This document shows positions 1 through 15,000 of a stretch of 57,471 nt of DNA, in pieces. Made by a program: the position numbers and the translations under genes. Every line of letters begins with the position of its first letter. Position 1 is the first letter of the stretch. The notes under the pieces are model-generated. The model did not search any database, was not told the origin of the DNA, and saw only the letters and a list, made by a program, of their open reading frames with translations. The stretch comes from Mycobacteriales bacterium. GTDB taxonomy: Bacteria; Actinomycetota; Actinomycetes; Mycobacteriales; SCTD01. The stretch is taken from contig JAUYQP010000052.1 in the NCBI GenBank assembly GCA_030697205.1, forward strand, positions 91,867-149,337, in the 5' to 3' direction.

Positions 1-1131
1 GAGCTCGATCGCGACCCGGCGTTCGCGCGGCAGGACGGCCTCGCGCTGCCCGGCACCGGCCGCGACAGCGCCCGGCAGGGCAAGCAGGCGGTCGAGCCGG
101 CGCGCCTCAACCCCAAGTACACCTTCGAGACCTTCGTCATCGGGGCCAGCAACCGCTTCGCGCACGCCGCGTCGGTGGCAGTCGCCGAGGCACCGGCCAA
201 GGCCTACAACCCGCTGTTCGTCTACGGCGAGTCGGGGCTGGGCAAGACGCACCTGCTGCACGCGGTCGGCCACTACGCGCAGAACCTCTTCAGCGGGGCG
301 CGGGTGCGCTACGTGAGCTCGGAGGAGTTCACCAACGACTTCATCAACAGCCTGCGTGACGACAAGGCGCAGGCCTTCCAGCGGCGCTACCGCGACGTCG
401 ACGTCCTGCTCGTCGACGACATCCAGTTCCTCGAGAACAAGGAGCGGACGCAGGAGGAGTTCTTCCACACGTTCAACACGCTCCACAACGCCAACAAGCA
501 GATCGTCATCTCGAGCGACCGGCCGCCCAAGCAGCTCTCCACGCTGGAGGACCGGCTGCGGACCCGCTTCGAGTGGGGCCTCATCACCGACGTGCAGCCG
601 CCCGACCTCGAGACCCGCATCGCCATCCTGCGCAAGAAGGCGGCCTCCGACCGGCTCGCGGCGCCGCCGGACGTGCTGGAGTTCATCGCCAGCAAGATCT
701 CGACCAACATCCGCGAGCTCGAGGGCGCGCTGATCCGGGTCACGGCCTTCGCGTCGCTCAACCGCCAGCCGGTCGACCTGAGCCTGGCCGAGATCGTGCT
801 CAAGGACCTCATCCCTGCCGAGGGCGGGCCGGAGATCACCGGCGCGACCATCATGGCGGCGACGGCGGAGTACTTCGGGCTGACGATGGAGGACCTCTGC
901 GGCTCCTCGCGCTCCCGGGTGCTCGTCACGGCCCGCCAGATCGCGATGTACCTCTGCCGCGAGCTCACCGACCTGTCGCTGCCCAAGATCGGGCAGATGT
1001 TCGGCGGCCGCGACCACACCACGGTCATCCACGCCGACCGCAAGATCCGCGGGCAGATGCCGGAGCGGCGCGCGACCTACAACCAGGTCGCCGAGCTGAC
1101 CAACCGCATCAAGACCCGCTCGCGCCAGTGA
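1..1131 (+). CDS. dnaA: Chromosomal replication initiator DnaA (5' truncated by window edge)
   Basis: DnaA binds DnaA boxes at oriC, melts the duplex with ATP and starts loading of the replicative helicase. The reading frame is open from base 1, so the N-terminal domains I/II and the start codon lie outside the window; 376 codons remain. Visible are the domain III start [11 protein letters not shown], Walker A GESGLGKT, Walker [10 protein letters not shown], the sensor region [10 protein letters not shown], and the domain IV box-binding signature [11 protein letters not shown] near the C-terminus. The gene is followed by a 358-bp gap with DnaA-box-like sites and then dnaN, the classical actinobacterial origin arrangement. 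Identification is secure; only the N-terminus is unknown. Confidence 0.98.
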   Translation, partial: ELDRDPAFARQDGLALPGTGRDSARQGKQAVEPARLNPKYTFETFVIGASNRFAHAASVAVAEAPAKAYNPLFVYGESGLGKTHLLHAVGHYAQNLFSGARVRYVSSEEFTNDFINSLRDDKAQAFQRRYRDVDVLLVDDIQFLENKERTQEEFFHTFNTLHNANKQIVISSDRPPKQLSTLEDRLRTRFEWGLITDVQPPDLETRIAILRKKAASDRLAAPPDVLEFIASKISTNIRELEGALIRVTAFASLNRQPVDLSLAEIVLKDLIPAEGGPEITGATIMAATAEYFGLTMEDLCGSSRSRVLVTARQIAMYLCRELTDLSLPKIGQMFGGRDHTTVIHADRKIRGQMPERRATYNQVAELTNRIKTRSRQ

Positions 1132-1489
1132 CCCCCTCTCCCTCTGTGACGGGCGCCACGCGATCTCTGCACAGCTTGGGGACAACCGTGTGGACAGATC
1201 CCGAGACCCGGGGACGGCGGTGGGGAACGGCCCGGCCGTCCACAGCCGTCCACCGGCTGTCGGGGGTGCGGTCCACAGTGACCTCACACGCCGCCACGCC
1301 GCGTGACCTGCGACGACGCCCGATGTCCACAGCGGCGCACACCCCGACCACGACGACTCCAGATCTCTCTCCCGGAAAACCTGCTGGGGGTTGCGGGGCC
1401 CCGACCTGTGGACTCCCGCCCATCGGGCACACTGACCCGCCCGCACCTGACCGCTCCAGCGCACGCACTCCCGAGAGGCACACACAGAC
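1132..1489. other. Probable oriC: dnaA-dnaN intergenic region with clustered DnaA boxes
   Basis: This 358-bp gap has no gene. It holds several 9-mers close to the high-GC DnaA box TTGTCCACA: CTGTCCACA (minus strand, 1189-1197), CCGTCCACA (1236-1244), CGGTCCACA (1269-1277), ATGTCCACA (1323-1331), GAGTCCACA (minus, 1407-1415), and a one-mismatch TTGTCCCCA (minus, 1177-1185). Both orientations occur. In Streptomyces and mycobacteria oriC lies in exactly this gap, so position and box clustering agree. No long AT-rich unwinding element is visible; the stretch around 1358-1382 is the least GC-rich. The dnaN promoter must also lie here. Confidence 0.8.
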
Positions 1490-2641
1490 ATGGATCTGAG
1501 GGTCGAGCGCGATGCTCTCGCCGACGCGGTGGTCTGGACGGCCCGCTCCCTGCCGGCCCGCCCGCCGATGCAGGTGCTGCTGGGCCTGCTGCTGGAGACC
1601 GGTGAGTCCGGGCTGTCGGTGAGCGGCTTCGACTACGAGGTGAGCTCCCGCGTCACCGTCGACGTCACCGTCTCCGAGCCGGGCCGGGTGCTCGTGCCCG
1701 GGCGGCTGCTGTCCGACATCGTCCGGGCGCTGCCGGCCCAGCCGGTCGACCTGCGCCTGGAGGGCAACCGGGTGGTGCTCACCTGCGGCGCCGCGCGCTT
1801 CACGCTGCCGACGCTGCCGGTCGAGGACTACCCCTCGCTGCCGGCGATGCCGACGACGGCGGGCACGCTCGACAGCGACCTGTTCGCCGACGCGGTCGCC
1901 CAGGTAGCGCTCGCCGCCGGCCGCGACGACACGCTGCCGGTCCTCACCGGCGTACGCCTGGAGATCGAGGGCGAGGAGCTCACCCTCGCCGCGACCGACC
2001 GCTACCGCCTCGCGGTCCGCACCCTGCCGTGGAAGCCGGAGCAGCCGGGCATGTCCGCGACCGCGCTGGTCCCGGCCCGCACCCTGTCGGAGACCGCGAA
2101 GGCGCTCACCAGCGGTTCCGAGGTGACGATCGCGCTGTCGAGCGCGGGCACCGGTGCGGGTGAGGGGATGATCGGGTTCGAGGGCGGGGCCGGAGCCAAC
2201 CGCAAGCGCACGACGTCGCGGCTGCTCGAGGGCGAGTTCCCGAAGTACCGCTCGCTGCTGCCGTCGGAGAGCTCGGTGCGCGCCGAGATCACCACGCTGC
2301 CCTTCGTCGAGGCCGTCAAGCGCGTCGCCCTCGTCGCGCAGCGCAACGCGCCGGTCCGGCTGTCGTTCGGCGCCGACGGCGTGGTGCTCGAGGCCGGTGG
2401 CGCCGACGACGCGCAGGCCTCGGAGCGCATCGAGTGCGGCTGGGAGGGCGACACGAGCGAGCCCTTCTCGATCGCGTTCAACCCGCAGTACCTCCTCGAC
2501 GGGCTGTCGGCGGTCGGCTCCGACGCGACGACGATGTCGTTCACCGGGCCGACCCGTCCGGCGGTGCTCACCGGCAAGCGCGACGGGGACCGCCCCGCGG
2601 ACTACCGCTACCTGCTCATGCCGGTGCGCCTGTCGGGCTGA
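1490..2641 (+). CDS. dnaN: DNA polymerase III beta subunit (sliding clamp)
   Basis: DnaN forms the dimeric ring that tethers DNA polymerase III to the template and also serves MutS, DNA ligase and regulatory factors. The 383-residue product has the usual length for three clamp folds and starts MDLRVERDALADAVVW, typical of actinobacterial clamps; the C-terminus ends YLLMPVRLSG, matching the family's MPVR(L/I) end. The ATG at 1490 follows the purine-rich ACACACAGAC and begins at the usual family N-terminus. It lies downstream of the putative oriC and 40 bp before gnd. Nothing unusual is seen. Confidence 0.98.
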   Translation: MDLRVERDALADAVVWTARSLPARPPMQVLLGLLLETGESGLSVSGFDYEVSSRVTVDVTVSEPGRVLVPGRLLSDIVRALPAQPVDLRLEGNRVVLTCGAARFTLPTLPVEDYPSLPAMPTTAGTLDSDLFADAVAQVALAAGRDDTLPVLTGVRLEIEGEELTLAATDRYRLAVRTLPWKPEQPGMSATALVPARTLSETAKALTSGSEVTIALSSAGTGAGEGMIGFEGGAGANRKRTTSRLLEGEFPKYRSLLPSESSVRAEITTLPFVEAVKRVALVAQRNAPVRLSFGADGVVLEAGGADDAQASERIECGWEGDTSEPFSIAFNPQYLLDGLSAVGSDATTMSFTGPTRPAVLTGKRDGDRPADYRYLLMPVRLSG

Positions 2642-2681
2642 TCCGCGGGTAGGGGGCAGCCAGCCGAGACGAGGAGTCAGC

Positions 2682-3698
2682 ATGGGCACCATCGGGATGG
2701 TCGGTCTGGGCCGCATGGGCGGCAACATGGCCGAGCGGTTGCGGCTCGGCGGGCACACCGTCGTCGGCTACGACCGGGAGGCGGGGGCGCGCGACGTCGA
2801 CAGCCTCGAGGCCCTGGTCGCGGCGCTGCCAAGCCCGCGGCTGGTGTGGGTGATGGTCCCGGCCGGCGAGCCGACCTACCAGACCGTCGACGCGCTCGGT
2901 GCCCTGCTGGCACCCGGTGACGTCGTCATCGACGGCGGCAACTCGCGCTACACCGACGACCAGCGGCACGCGATCTCCCTGGCAGAGAAGCGGATCGGCT
3001 TCGTCGACTGCGGCGTGAGCGGCGGTGTCTGGGGCCTCACCGAGGGCTATGCGCTGATGTGCGGCGGCGAGCCCGAGCACGTCGCGCTGGTCCAGCCGTT
3101 CTTCGACGTCCTCAAGCCCGAGGGCGACAGCGGCTTCGTCCACGCGGGGAAGGTCGGCGCCGGCCACTTCGCGAAGATGGTCCACAACGGCATCGAGTAC
3201 GGCCTGATGCAGGCCTATGCCGAGGGCTGGGAGCTGATGGAGGCGACCGACGTCATCACCGACGTCCCGGCCGTCGTGCGGAGCTGGCAGAAGGGGACGG
3301 TCATCCGCTCCTGGCTGCTCGACCTCATGGTCAACGCGCTCGGCGAGGACCCGCACCTCGAGGGGCTGCGGGGCTACGCCGCCGACTCCGGCGAGGGCCG
3401 ATGGACCGTGCAGGCCGCCGTCGACCACGCGGTGCCGGCTCCGGTCATCACCGCGGCGCTGTTCGCCCGCTTCGCCTCACGGCAGGACGACAGCCCGGCG
3501 ATGAAGGTCGTCGCCGCGCTGCGCAACCAGTTCGGCGGCCACGCGGTCACCTCCGCCGCGGGCTCCACCGAGGTCGGTGCCGACTCGCCGGGTGCCGACG
3601 CGGGCGCGCCGGCCGGTGGCGACAACGACCCGGCGGACAGCATGGGCCGCGGCACCTCCGGCACGCACCCCGACGTGACGACGCCCGAGAGCGCATGA
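2682..3698 (+). CDS. gnd: 6-phosphogluconate dehydrogenase, decarboxylating (short Gnd type)
   Basis: Oxidises 6-phosphogluconate to ribulose 5-phosphate and CO2 in the pentose phosphate pathway, giving NAD(P)H. The N-terminus [16 protein letters not shown] is the Rossmann dinucleotide fold; [10 protein letters not shown] and [10 protein letters not shown] are 6PGDH substrate-site motifs, and [14 protein letters not shown] carries the catalytic lysine. At 338 residues it belongs to the short GndA/YqeC-like class rather than the 470-residue enteric type. A hydrophilic C-terminal tail of roughly 45 residues follows the conserved domain. The ATG at 2682 is preceded by GACGAGGAG. Its place between dnaN and recF is a known trait of Streptomyces-like actinomycetes. 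Confidence 0.93.
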   Translation: MGTIGMVGLGRMGGNMAERLRLGGHTVVGYDREAGARDVDSLEALVAALPSPRLVWVMVPAGEPTYQTVDALGALLAPGDVVIDGGNSRYTDDQRHAISLAEKRIGFVDCGVSGGVWGLTEGYALMCGGEPEHVALVQPFFDVLKPEGDSGFVHAGKVGAGHFAKMVHNGIEYGLMQAYAEGWELMEATDVITDVPAVVRSWQKGTVIRSWLLDLMVNALGEDPHLEGLRGYAADSGEGRWTVQAAVDHAVPAPVITAALFARFASRQDDSPAMKVVAALRNQFGGHAVTSAAGSTEVGADSPGADAGAPAGGDNDPADSMGRGTSGTHPDVTTPESA

Positions 3699-3762
3699 TC
3701 CCAGGGACAGTCAGGCGTACGACGGAAGGGCTCTCGTCGTACCCCCTCCGGGTGGGGCGGGC

Positions 3763-4941
3763 GTGAGGGTCTCCGCGCTGTCGCTCACCGACTTCCGGTC
3801 CTGGGGGTCGCTGGAGCTGGAGCTGGGTCCGGGCGGCACCGCGCTGGTCGGGAGCAACGGGCAGGGCAAGACCAACGTCGCCGAGGCGCTGCTCTACGTC
3901 GCGACGCTCGGCTCGCACCGGGTCTCGACCGACGCGCCTCTCGTGCGGGCGGGCGCCGAGCGGGCCGTGGTGCGCGCGCGGGTCGAGCGCGATGGTCGGT
4001 CGACGCTCATCGAGCTCGAGCTCAACCCCGGCAAGGCCAACCGGGCGCGCATCAACCGGGCGCCGGTGCCGCGGGCCCGTGAGGTGCTGGGGTTGCTGCG
4101 GACCGTGTTGTTCGCGCCCGAGGACCTGGCGCTGGTGCGCGGCGACCCGTCGGAGCGGCGGCGCTTCCTCGACGACCTGCTCGTGCTGCGCGCGCCGCGG
4201 CTCGCGGCCGTGCGGTCGGACTACGAGCGGGTGCTCAAGCAGCGCAACGCCCTGCTGAAGACGGCGTTCCTCGCGCGCCGCTCCGGCGGCGGTGACATGC
4301 GCACGCTCGACGTGTGGGACGCCCACCTCGCGCGGGCCGGCGCGGACCTGCTCGCCGCGCGGCTCGAGCTCGTCGACGGGCTGCGGCCGCACGTCGCGAA
4401 GGCCTACCAGGAGGTCAGTGGCGGGCAGGGCGCGACGGCGCTCGACTACCGCAGCTCGCTGGGTGAGGCGCTGCCGGAGGTGTCCGAGGGCGGCGCGCAG
4501 GACCGCGAGGTGCTGTCGGCCGCACTGCTGTCGGAGCTCGCGCGGGTGCGGCCGCAGGAGGTCGAGCGCGGGGTGTCGCTCGTCGGACCGCACCGCGACG
4601 AGCTGCTGCTGACGCTCGACTCCGGGGGCACGCCGCTGCCGGTCAAGGGCTACGCGTCGCACGGCGAGTCGTGGTCGGTGGCGCTCGCGCTGCGGCTCGC
4701 GTCCTACGAGCTGCTCAAGGGCGATGCCGGCTCGGGGCTCGGTCAGGGCGACGGGGAGCCGGTGCTCGTCCTCGACGACGTCTTCGCCGAGCTCGACACC
4801 GGTCGACGCGAGCGGCTGGCGAGCCTGGTCGCGGGGGCCGAGCAGGTGCTCGTCACCGCCGCGGTCGCGGGCGACGTGCCCGAGCAGCTCGCAGGTGGGC
4901 GCTACGACGTGCACGACGGCACGGTGACCCGTGTCCGCTGA
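3763..4941 (+). CDS. recF: DNA replication and repair protein RecF
   Basis: RecF is an SMC-like ATPase that, with RecO and RecR, loads RecA at single-strand gaps and stalled forks. The 392-residue protein begins [13 protein letters not shown], has Walker [10 protein letters not shown] near residue 30, the signature region [20 protein letters not shown], and Walker B/D-loop [19 protein letters not shown] near the C-terminus. Start is GTG at 3763, where the family's N-terminal beta strand begins. The last 11 nt overlap the next gene, so the two are probably translated together. Confidence 0.96.
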   Translation: MRVSALSLTDFRSWGSLELELGPGGTALVGSNGQGKTNVAEALLYVATLGSHRVSTDAPLVRAGAERAVVRARVERDGRSTLIELELNPGKANRARINRAPVPRAREVLGLLRTVLFAPEDLALVRGDPSERRRFLDDLLVLRAPRLAAVRSDYERVLKQRNALLKTAFLARRSGGGDMRTLDVWDAHLARAGADLLAARLELVDGLRPHVAKAYQEVSGGQGATALDYRSSLGEALPEVSEGGAQDREVLSAALLSELARVRPQEVERGVSLVGPHRDELLLTLDSGGTPLPVKGYASHGESWSVALALRLASYELLKGDAGSGLGQGDGEPVLVLDDVFAELDTGRRERLASLVAGAEQVLVTAAVAGDVPEQLAGGRYDVHDGTVTRVR

Positions 4942-5491
4942 CCCGCCCGGCCCGGGTGGGCCGCCCGACGAGCCCGTCAGCGCTCCGGAGCCGAGCGGCA
5001 TCGACCTGGCGCGCTCGGCGCTCGCGCGGGCCAAGGCCGCCGCGCGGGAGAAGGGGCTGCAGCCCGGTCGACCCGCCGTACGCCGGTTGCGCACCGTCGA
5101 GCGCCGGTCCGGCAGCGGCGCCGACGACCGCGACCCGGTGCTGTTCGGCGACGCCATCAAGCGGCTGGTCGCCGACCGCGGCTGGGAGGCGACGACCGCG
5201 AGCGCCCGGGTGATCGGGGAATGGGACCGCCTCGTCGGTCCCGAGATCGCTGACCACTGCCGCCCCACCTCGCTGGTCGACGGCGCGCTCGTCCTGGTGG
5301 CGGAGTCCTCGGCGTGGGCGACCCAGCTGCGGCTGCTCACCCGCACCCTGCAGAAGAGGCTCACCGAGCAGGTCGGCGAGGGAGTGGTGACCTCGGTGGA
5401 GGTCCGCGGCCCGGCTCAGCCGGACTGGCGCAAGGGGCCGCGGCGCGTGACCGGACCCGGCGCGCGCGGGCCACGCGACACCTACGGCTGA
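4931..5491 (+). CDS. dciA: DUF721 protein, DciA-type helicase-loading factor
   Basis: 186 residues. The C-terminal half (about residues 75-165) matches the DUF721/DciA domain, with [14 protein letters not shown] and [19 protein letters not shown], then a strand-rich segment ending in [15 protein letters not shown]. DciA is the ancestral partner that brings the DnaB replicative helicase to the origin in bacteria lacking DnaC/DnaI; the mycobacterial equivalent is Rv0004, in the same place. The N-terminal 70 residues are Pro/Ala/Arg-rich and probably disordered. Start GTG at 4931 lies inside recF (11-nt overlap). Family assignment is good; the helicase-loading role is inferred from homologues. 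Confidence 0.88.
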   Translation: MSADPPGPGGPPDEPVSAPEPSGIDLARSALARAKAAAREKGLQPGRPAVRRLRTVERRSGSGADDRDPVLFGDAIKRLVADRGWEATTASARVIGEWDRLVGPEIADHCRPTSLVDGALVLVAESSAWATQLRLLTRTLQKRLTEQVGEGVVTSVEVRGPAQPDWRKGPRRVTGPGARGPRDTYG

Positions 5492-7815
<2,324 letters not shown>

Positions 7816-7821
7816 TCCCGC

Positions 7822-7843
7822 CGGTGTTCCACGTGGAACACCG
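7822..7843. promoter_or_regulatory. parS: parS-like centromere site 1 (perfect 22-bp palindrome)
   Basis: CGGTGTTCCACGTGGAACACCG is a perfect palindrome whose core GTTCCACGTGGAAC differs from the classical ParB site GTTTCACGTGAAAC by one symmetric base per half. Actinobacterial parS sites cluster around oriC and include TTCCACGTGGAA variants. It lies in the gap between gyrB and gyrA, about 6 kb from the putative oriC. ParB binding is inferred from sequence and position. Confidence 0.82.
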
Positions 7844-7863
7844 ATCCTGAACGCCGGGCGCGC

Positions 7864-7877
7864 GTTCCACGTGGAAC
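7864..7877. promoter_or_regulatory. parS: parS-like centromere site 2 (14-bp palindrome)
   Basis: A second copy of the core GTTCCACGTGGAAC, centred 38 bp from the first (centres 7832.5 and 7870.5). The outer flanks are not symmetric, so it may bind more weakly than site 1. Paired parS sites close together favour ParB nucleation. The 89-bp gyrB-gyrA gap consists mostly of these two sites. Confidence 0.8.
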
Positions 7878-7904
7878 ACCGCCCGCCAGCGCGAGAGGAC
7901 CCCC

Positions 7905-10573
<2,669 letters not shown>

Positions 10574-10577
<4 letters not shown>

Positions 10578-11488
10578 CCGAGCGCCCGGGGGAGGGGCCC
10601 GGCGAGTCCGGCCCCGACCGGGACGAGCAGACCGGTCCGGAGCCGAGCCCCGCCCCGCCCGCGCCGGCCGACCCCCCGAGCCAGGGTGCAGCGGGGTGGG
10701 GCGGCAGCCGGGGTCCGGCATCACCGTTGCCGTCCTACGGCCCGCCGTCGCGCCCGCCGCTCAGCCCGTCCGCCTTGCCGGGGTCGTTGACCGCGGGCCG
10801 CCCGCTGCCGGGTGCCGTGCCGGGTGCTGTGCCGGGTGCTGTGCCCTCCGCAGCGCCCCCGGCCCCCACCGCCCAGGGAGCCCCCGCCGGACCGCCCACC
10901 GGTGCGTCACTGCCACCCGAGCGGGCGGCCGCCTCCGGCGTACCCCCTCGTCCTTCGCCGCTGCCTCCCGCGCCGCCGCTGCCTCCCGCGCCGCCCCTGC
11001 GCTCCGGCACCGCCCCTGCCGGTCGTCCGTCGCCGAGCAGCCTGCCGAGCGGCGCGACCGTGGTCCCGGGTGGCCCGGCTGCCCGACAGGTCGGTGCGGC
11101 CCGGCCCATCGCCCGGTCGCGCAAGGCGCGGCTCACCCTCAAGCGCATCGACCCGTGGTCGGTCTTCGTGACGTCGCTCGTGATCTCGCTGTTCCTGGGC
11201 GTGGTCATCGTCGTCGCGGCCGTGGTGCTGCAGGGGGCGCTGTCCACCTTGGGCATCGTCGACAGCGTCAACGACCTCTACGCCGAGCTGACCTCCGACG
11301 CCGGGGCGGAGGGCGGGCCGGCCGCGGCGCCGCTGCTCACGACCGGTCGCATCGTCGGTGGGGCGGCGCTGCTGGCCGCGATCGACGTCGTGCTGCTCAC
11401 CGTCCTCGCGACCCTCGGGGCGTTCCTCTACAACCTGTGCGCCTCGTTCACCGGCGGCGTCGAGGTCACCCTGGGCGAGCGCGACTGA
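10574..11488 (+). CDS. DUF3566 transmembrane protein downstream of gyrA
   Basis: 304 residues. The first 170 or so are Pro/Ala/Gly-rich and probably disordered, including a [12 protein letters not shown] tandem. The conserved DUF3566 domain follows: [19 protein letters not shown], a first membrane helix ([16 protein letters not shown]), a loop, and a second helix reaching [19 protein letters not shown]. The mycobacterial equivalent, Rv0007, is also just after gyrA. Its function is not established; suggestions link it to cell wall or division. The GTG start overlaps the gyrA stop by 4 nt, so it is translationally coupled. Confidence 0.85.
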
Positions 11489-11540
11489 GGCAGGCCCGCT
11501 GGTCGTGTAACCTCCTCGCTCGTGCCCGCGAGGGCGCAGC

Positions 11541-11614
11541 GGGCCTGTAGCTCAGATGGTTAGAGCGCATCCCTGATAAGGATGAGGCCGGAGGTTCAAG
11601 TCCTCCCAGGCCCA
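11541..11614 (+). tRNA. tRNA-Ile (anticodon GAT)
   Basis: A 74-nt cloverleaf: acceptor GGGCCTG pairs with CAGGCCC, D-loop segment AGCTCAGATGGTTAGAGC, anticodon loop CTGATAA (GAT) in a CATCC/GGATG stem, T-arm GGAGG-TTCAAGT-CCTCC, and discriminator A at 11614. The 3' CCA is not encoded. Position after gyrA and DUF3566 is conserved in actinobacteria. Confidence 0.98.
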
Positions 11615-11654
11615 CAACCGTGCTGACCACAGCGCGCGACCCGAGGAGCGACTC

Positions 11655-11780
11655 GTGCGCAAGCCCGCCCTGATCCTCGCCCTGCTCGGTGCCGCGGCAG
11701 CGGTGCTCCGCAAGCGCAAGGCCGCCCGCGCCGAGAAGGATCTCTGGACCGAGGCGACCACCACCCCCGACCTGCGCTGA
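11655..11780 (+). CDS. DLW-39 family small protein
   Basis: A 41-residue protein from GTG 11655 with GAGGAG at 11643-11648 as ribosome-binding site. It has a short hydrophobic N-terminal segment (ALILALLGAAAAVL), a basic stretch RKRKAARAEK, and the signature KDLWTEAT near the C-terminus that names the family. DLW-39 proteins of about 39-41 residues are found between these same tRNA genes in many actinobacteria. No function is known; the N-terminal hydrophobic stretch may associate with the membrane. Confidence 0.88.
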   Translation: MRKPALILALLGAAAAVLRKRKAARAEKDLWTEATTTPDLR

Positions 11781-11799
11781 CGCACCAGCGCCGACAGCC

Positions 11800-11872
11800 G
11801 GGGCCATAGCTCAACTGGCAGAGCACCGCGTTTGCAACGCGGGGGTTCGGGGTTCGAGTCCCCGTGGCTCCA
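11800..11872 (+). tRNA. tRNA-Ala (anticodon TGC)
   Basis: A 73-nt cloverleaf: acceptor GGGGCCA pairs with TGGCTCC (one G-T), D-arm AGCTCAACTGGCAGAGC, anticodon loop TTTGCAA (TGC) in a CGCG/CGCG stem, T-arm CGGGG-TTCGAGT-CCCCG, discriminator A. CCA is not encoded. Confidence 0.98.
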
Positions 11873-12091
11873 CCCACACCGGACCTCCCGGACAGAGTGC
11901 CCTCACCTCGGGTCCCCGCGCACGCTTGCGCCGAACGGGTGAAGGGGTTCGGCTGAAGTCGTGTCGCTCGGAGGCTCATACTCCGGACGACTCCTGCCGA
12001 AGCAGTCACACGGTGACCTGCGCAAGCCGGCGGTCGCCCTGTGCGGAGGGACGCCTGCGCGCAGTCACTCGGGGGCGAGGAAGCACGACAG
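11873..12091 (+). other. Leader region of the giant Ig-like protein gene, with strong hairpins
   Basis: A non-coding gap between tRNA-Ala and the most likely start of the giant gene. It holds a compound hairpin at 11957-11992 (AGTCGT pairs with ACGACT outside; CGGAG with CTCCG inside, loop GCTCATA) and a second at 12002-12021 (GCA-GTCAC, loop ACG, GTGAC-C-TGC). More GC-rich pairing is possible between 12022 and 12060. A GCGAGGAAG stretch at 12076-12084 may be the ribosome-binding site. I could not match it to the GEMM c-di-GMP riboswitch or another known RNA family; part may end tRNA transcription. Confidence 0.4.
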
Positions 12092-15000
12092 ATGCTGCAA
12101 CTGGTGCGAGGGCGTCGTGGTGGACCGCGCGCCGTCGTGCTGCTCCTGCGGCTGCTCACCGTCTGCGGCGTCCTCCTGCTCGGCCTCCCGATGCCCGCCG
12201 CCTACGCGGTCGCCGAGGCTCCGGTCATCACCGGTCCCTTCGCCGACGCGGGGGCCGGCAGCGCGCTGACGTCGCCGGGCAACGACACCGACGTGCTGTG
12301 GCGGGTCGTCGACACCGACGGCCTGGACGCGACCTCCTGCTGGTTCGGTCAGGGCACCGCCCCCGACCCCGCGACCTGGGCCGTCTGCGACCCCGGCCAG
12401 GCCAGCCCGGCCGACCCTGCCGTCGTCACCACGTCGGGCCTCACCGATGGGACGTGGACGCTCCACGCCGTCGAGAACGACGGCAGCGCCTTCGGGCCGG
12501 TCGCCACCGCCTCCTACACGGTGGACGCGACGGCGCCGGTCGTGACCGTCACCGCACCGACGAGCCCAAGCGCCGAGGAGTCGGTCGACTGGACGGTCAC
12601 CCTCGACGAGGCCGGCAGCATCACCTGCACCCTCACCCGCACCGCCCCGACGCCCGGCCCGGCCGAGCCGGTCACCTGCAGCCCCGGCACCGTCACCACG
12701 TCACTGGCCGGCAAGGTCGAGGGCAGCTACGAGCTGTCCGTCGTCGGGCAGGACACCGTCGGCAACACCGGCGTCGCAGCGAGCGCGACCTACCAGCTCG
12801 ACCGCGTCCCCGGCGCCGCGACGGTCACGGCCACGCCGACGGTCGGCACCAGCGACACCGCGGTCTTCACCGTCTCCCCGCCGGCGGCCGGCGCGGACGG
12901 CCCGGCCACCCTCACCTGCGCGCTGCGGCTCGGCGCGACGACGGTCGCGACCCCCGACTGCACCACCTCGCCGGTCTCGGTGGGCGGCCTCACCACCGAC
13001 GGCGACTACGTCCTGACGGTGACCGCCACCGACGGCAGCGGCTCGTCGACCGACAGCTCCGCCACCTACGCCCGCGACAACGCCGCTCCCACCGTGACCT
13101 TCACCGCCGGCCCGAGCGGCTCCGGCCAGGCCGGGTCGCTCGACTGGTCGTGGACCGTCGTCGACGACCACCCGGTCGCGGCCGGCAGCTGCGCGCTCCA
13201 CCTCGACGGCGTCCTCGTCTCGACGACCGCGTGCACCAGCCCCCACACCGAGACCGTCACCGGCCAGGGCACCTACTCGCTGCGGGTCACCGCCTCCGAC
13301 GCCGCCGGCAACGACAGCGCCGAGACGACCAGCCCGGCGACCTACCTGCGCGACACGGTCGTCCCCGTCGTCACGACGACCGTGGACCGCACCTCCCCGA
13401 CCAACCTCGCCGACGTCACGTTCGGCGCCTCCGTCGACGACCCGGCCGCGACGCTCGAGTGCCGCCTCGAGCGGACCGCCCCGACCACCGCGCTCGTCTA
13501 CGACTGGACGACCTGCCCGACCGCGGCCACGACACTGACCGACGACGGCAGCTACCTGTTCTCCGCCCGCGCCACCGACGACGGCCAGACCGGCACCGCC
13601 TCGCGCACCCTGGTCCTCGACCGGGTCGCCCCCGGCGCGCCGACCATCACGCGCGCCTGGTCGACCCCCACCAACGACGCCGCGCTCACCTGGGGCCTGT
13701 CGGCGCCGGCGACCGGTGACACCCGCACCTGCCGCTTCACCCAGGACGCAGGTACGCCGACGGCGTACGCGCCCTGCTCGACGTCGGTGTCCTTCCCCGG
13801 GGGCGCGACCAGCGGTCTGTGGGTGCTCGAGGTCCGTGACGTCGACGAGGCCGGCAACGAGCGCGTGACCGCCGCCCCGACCGTCGAGCTCGACCTCGTC
13901 GCGCCGGCCCAGCCGGTCTTCACGTCGCAGCCGTCCAGCGCGTCGTCGGAGCCGAGCGTCAGCTGGGGCTTCGGCTTCCCGACGGGCACGCCGGCCGACG
14001 CGGGCACGAGCTTCGAGTGCCGCCTCACCGGGCCGGCGCCGGCTGACGGCTTCGACTGGACGGCGTGCGCCACGCCGTTCCCGCAGGTCCTGCCGACCGA
14101 CGGCTCCTACGTCCTCGAGCTGCGGGCCCGCGACGACGCCGGCAACGCCTCGGCGCTGCCGGTGACGACGAGCGCCACCTACGTCCTCGACCGGGTGGCC
14201 CCGCCGACGCCGGTCGTCGTCGGCCCGTCCGGCACGGGGAGCACCACCGCGGTGCAGTGGTCGTTCTCACCGGCGGCTGCCGACTCGACGACCGACGACG
14301 TGACCCGCGCGGTCTGCACCCGCTACTACGAGGGCGCACCCGTCGAGACCGTCGACCCGTGCTCCTCCCCGCTGGCCCGCACCCTCACCGACGACGGCCT
14401 GCACCGCGTCGACGTCGTCCTCTACGACGCGGCCGGCAACGCCGGCACCACGGCCGCGAGCTCGGGCTACCTGCTCGACACCGCCGCCCCGGTCGCCCCG
14501 AGCGTCAGTGCGCTGACCGGTCCGGCACCGTCGAGCACGCCGACGATCCAGTGGACCTGGTCGACGGCCGAGAGCCTGCTCGCGCCGGCCCGCGCCGAGT
14601 GCCGGCTGCTGCGCGACGGCGTGCTGCTGGGTCCGGACTTCACCGCGCCGTGCGCCCTCCCGCGCACCGACAGCGGCCTCACCGACGGCAGCTACGTCCT
14701 CGAGGTCCGCGTCGTCGACGCCGCGGGCAACGTCGGCGCCACCGGCCGCAACGCCGTCGGCTACGTCATCGACACCGGAGCGCCCGCGGTCCCGACCTTC
14801 CCGGGCGCCCCGACGGGTGCGTCGACGAGCACAGCCATCAGCTGGACCATCAGCGCCGAGAGCGGTGCCGTCCTGTCGTGCCGCCTGGTCCGCAACGACG
14901 ACCGCAGCGGGGCCTTCAGCACCTGCACCTCGCCCTACGCCGCGTCTGGCCTGACCGACGGCAGCTACGTCCTCGAGGCGTTCGCGACCGACGCCGCGGG

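Noticed and set aside
1109-2758. A 549-codon minus-strand frame over the oriC region and dnaN
   Set aside because: It is the shadow of dnaN codon bias; composition is Arg/Gly/Ala only and it would cover the origin.
12022-12091. GEMM (c-di-GMP) riboswitch in the giant gene's leader, suggested by GCGCAAGCCGGCGG
   Set aside because: The upstream GCACAGGGCAAACC-type block and the tetraloop/receptor pattern are absent; only a short resemblance.
12041-12091. GTG 12041 as the start of the giant protein
   Set aside because: It adds a hydrophilic stretch before the signal peptide; ATG 12092 has a GAGGAAG upstream and gives a normal signal sequence. It remains possible.
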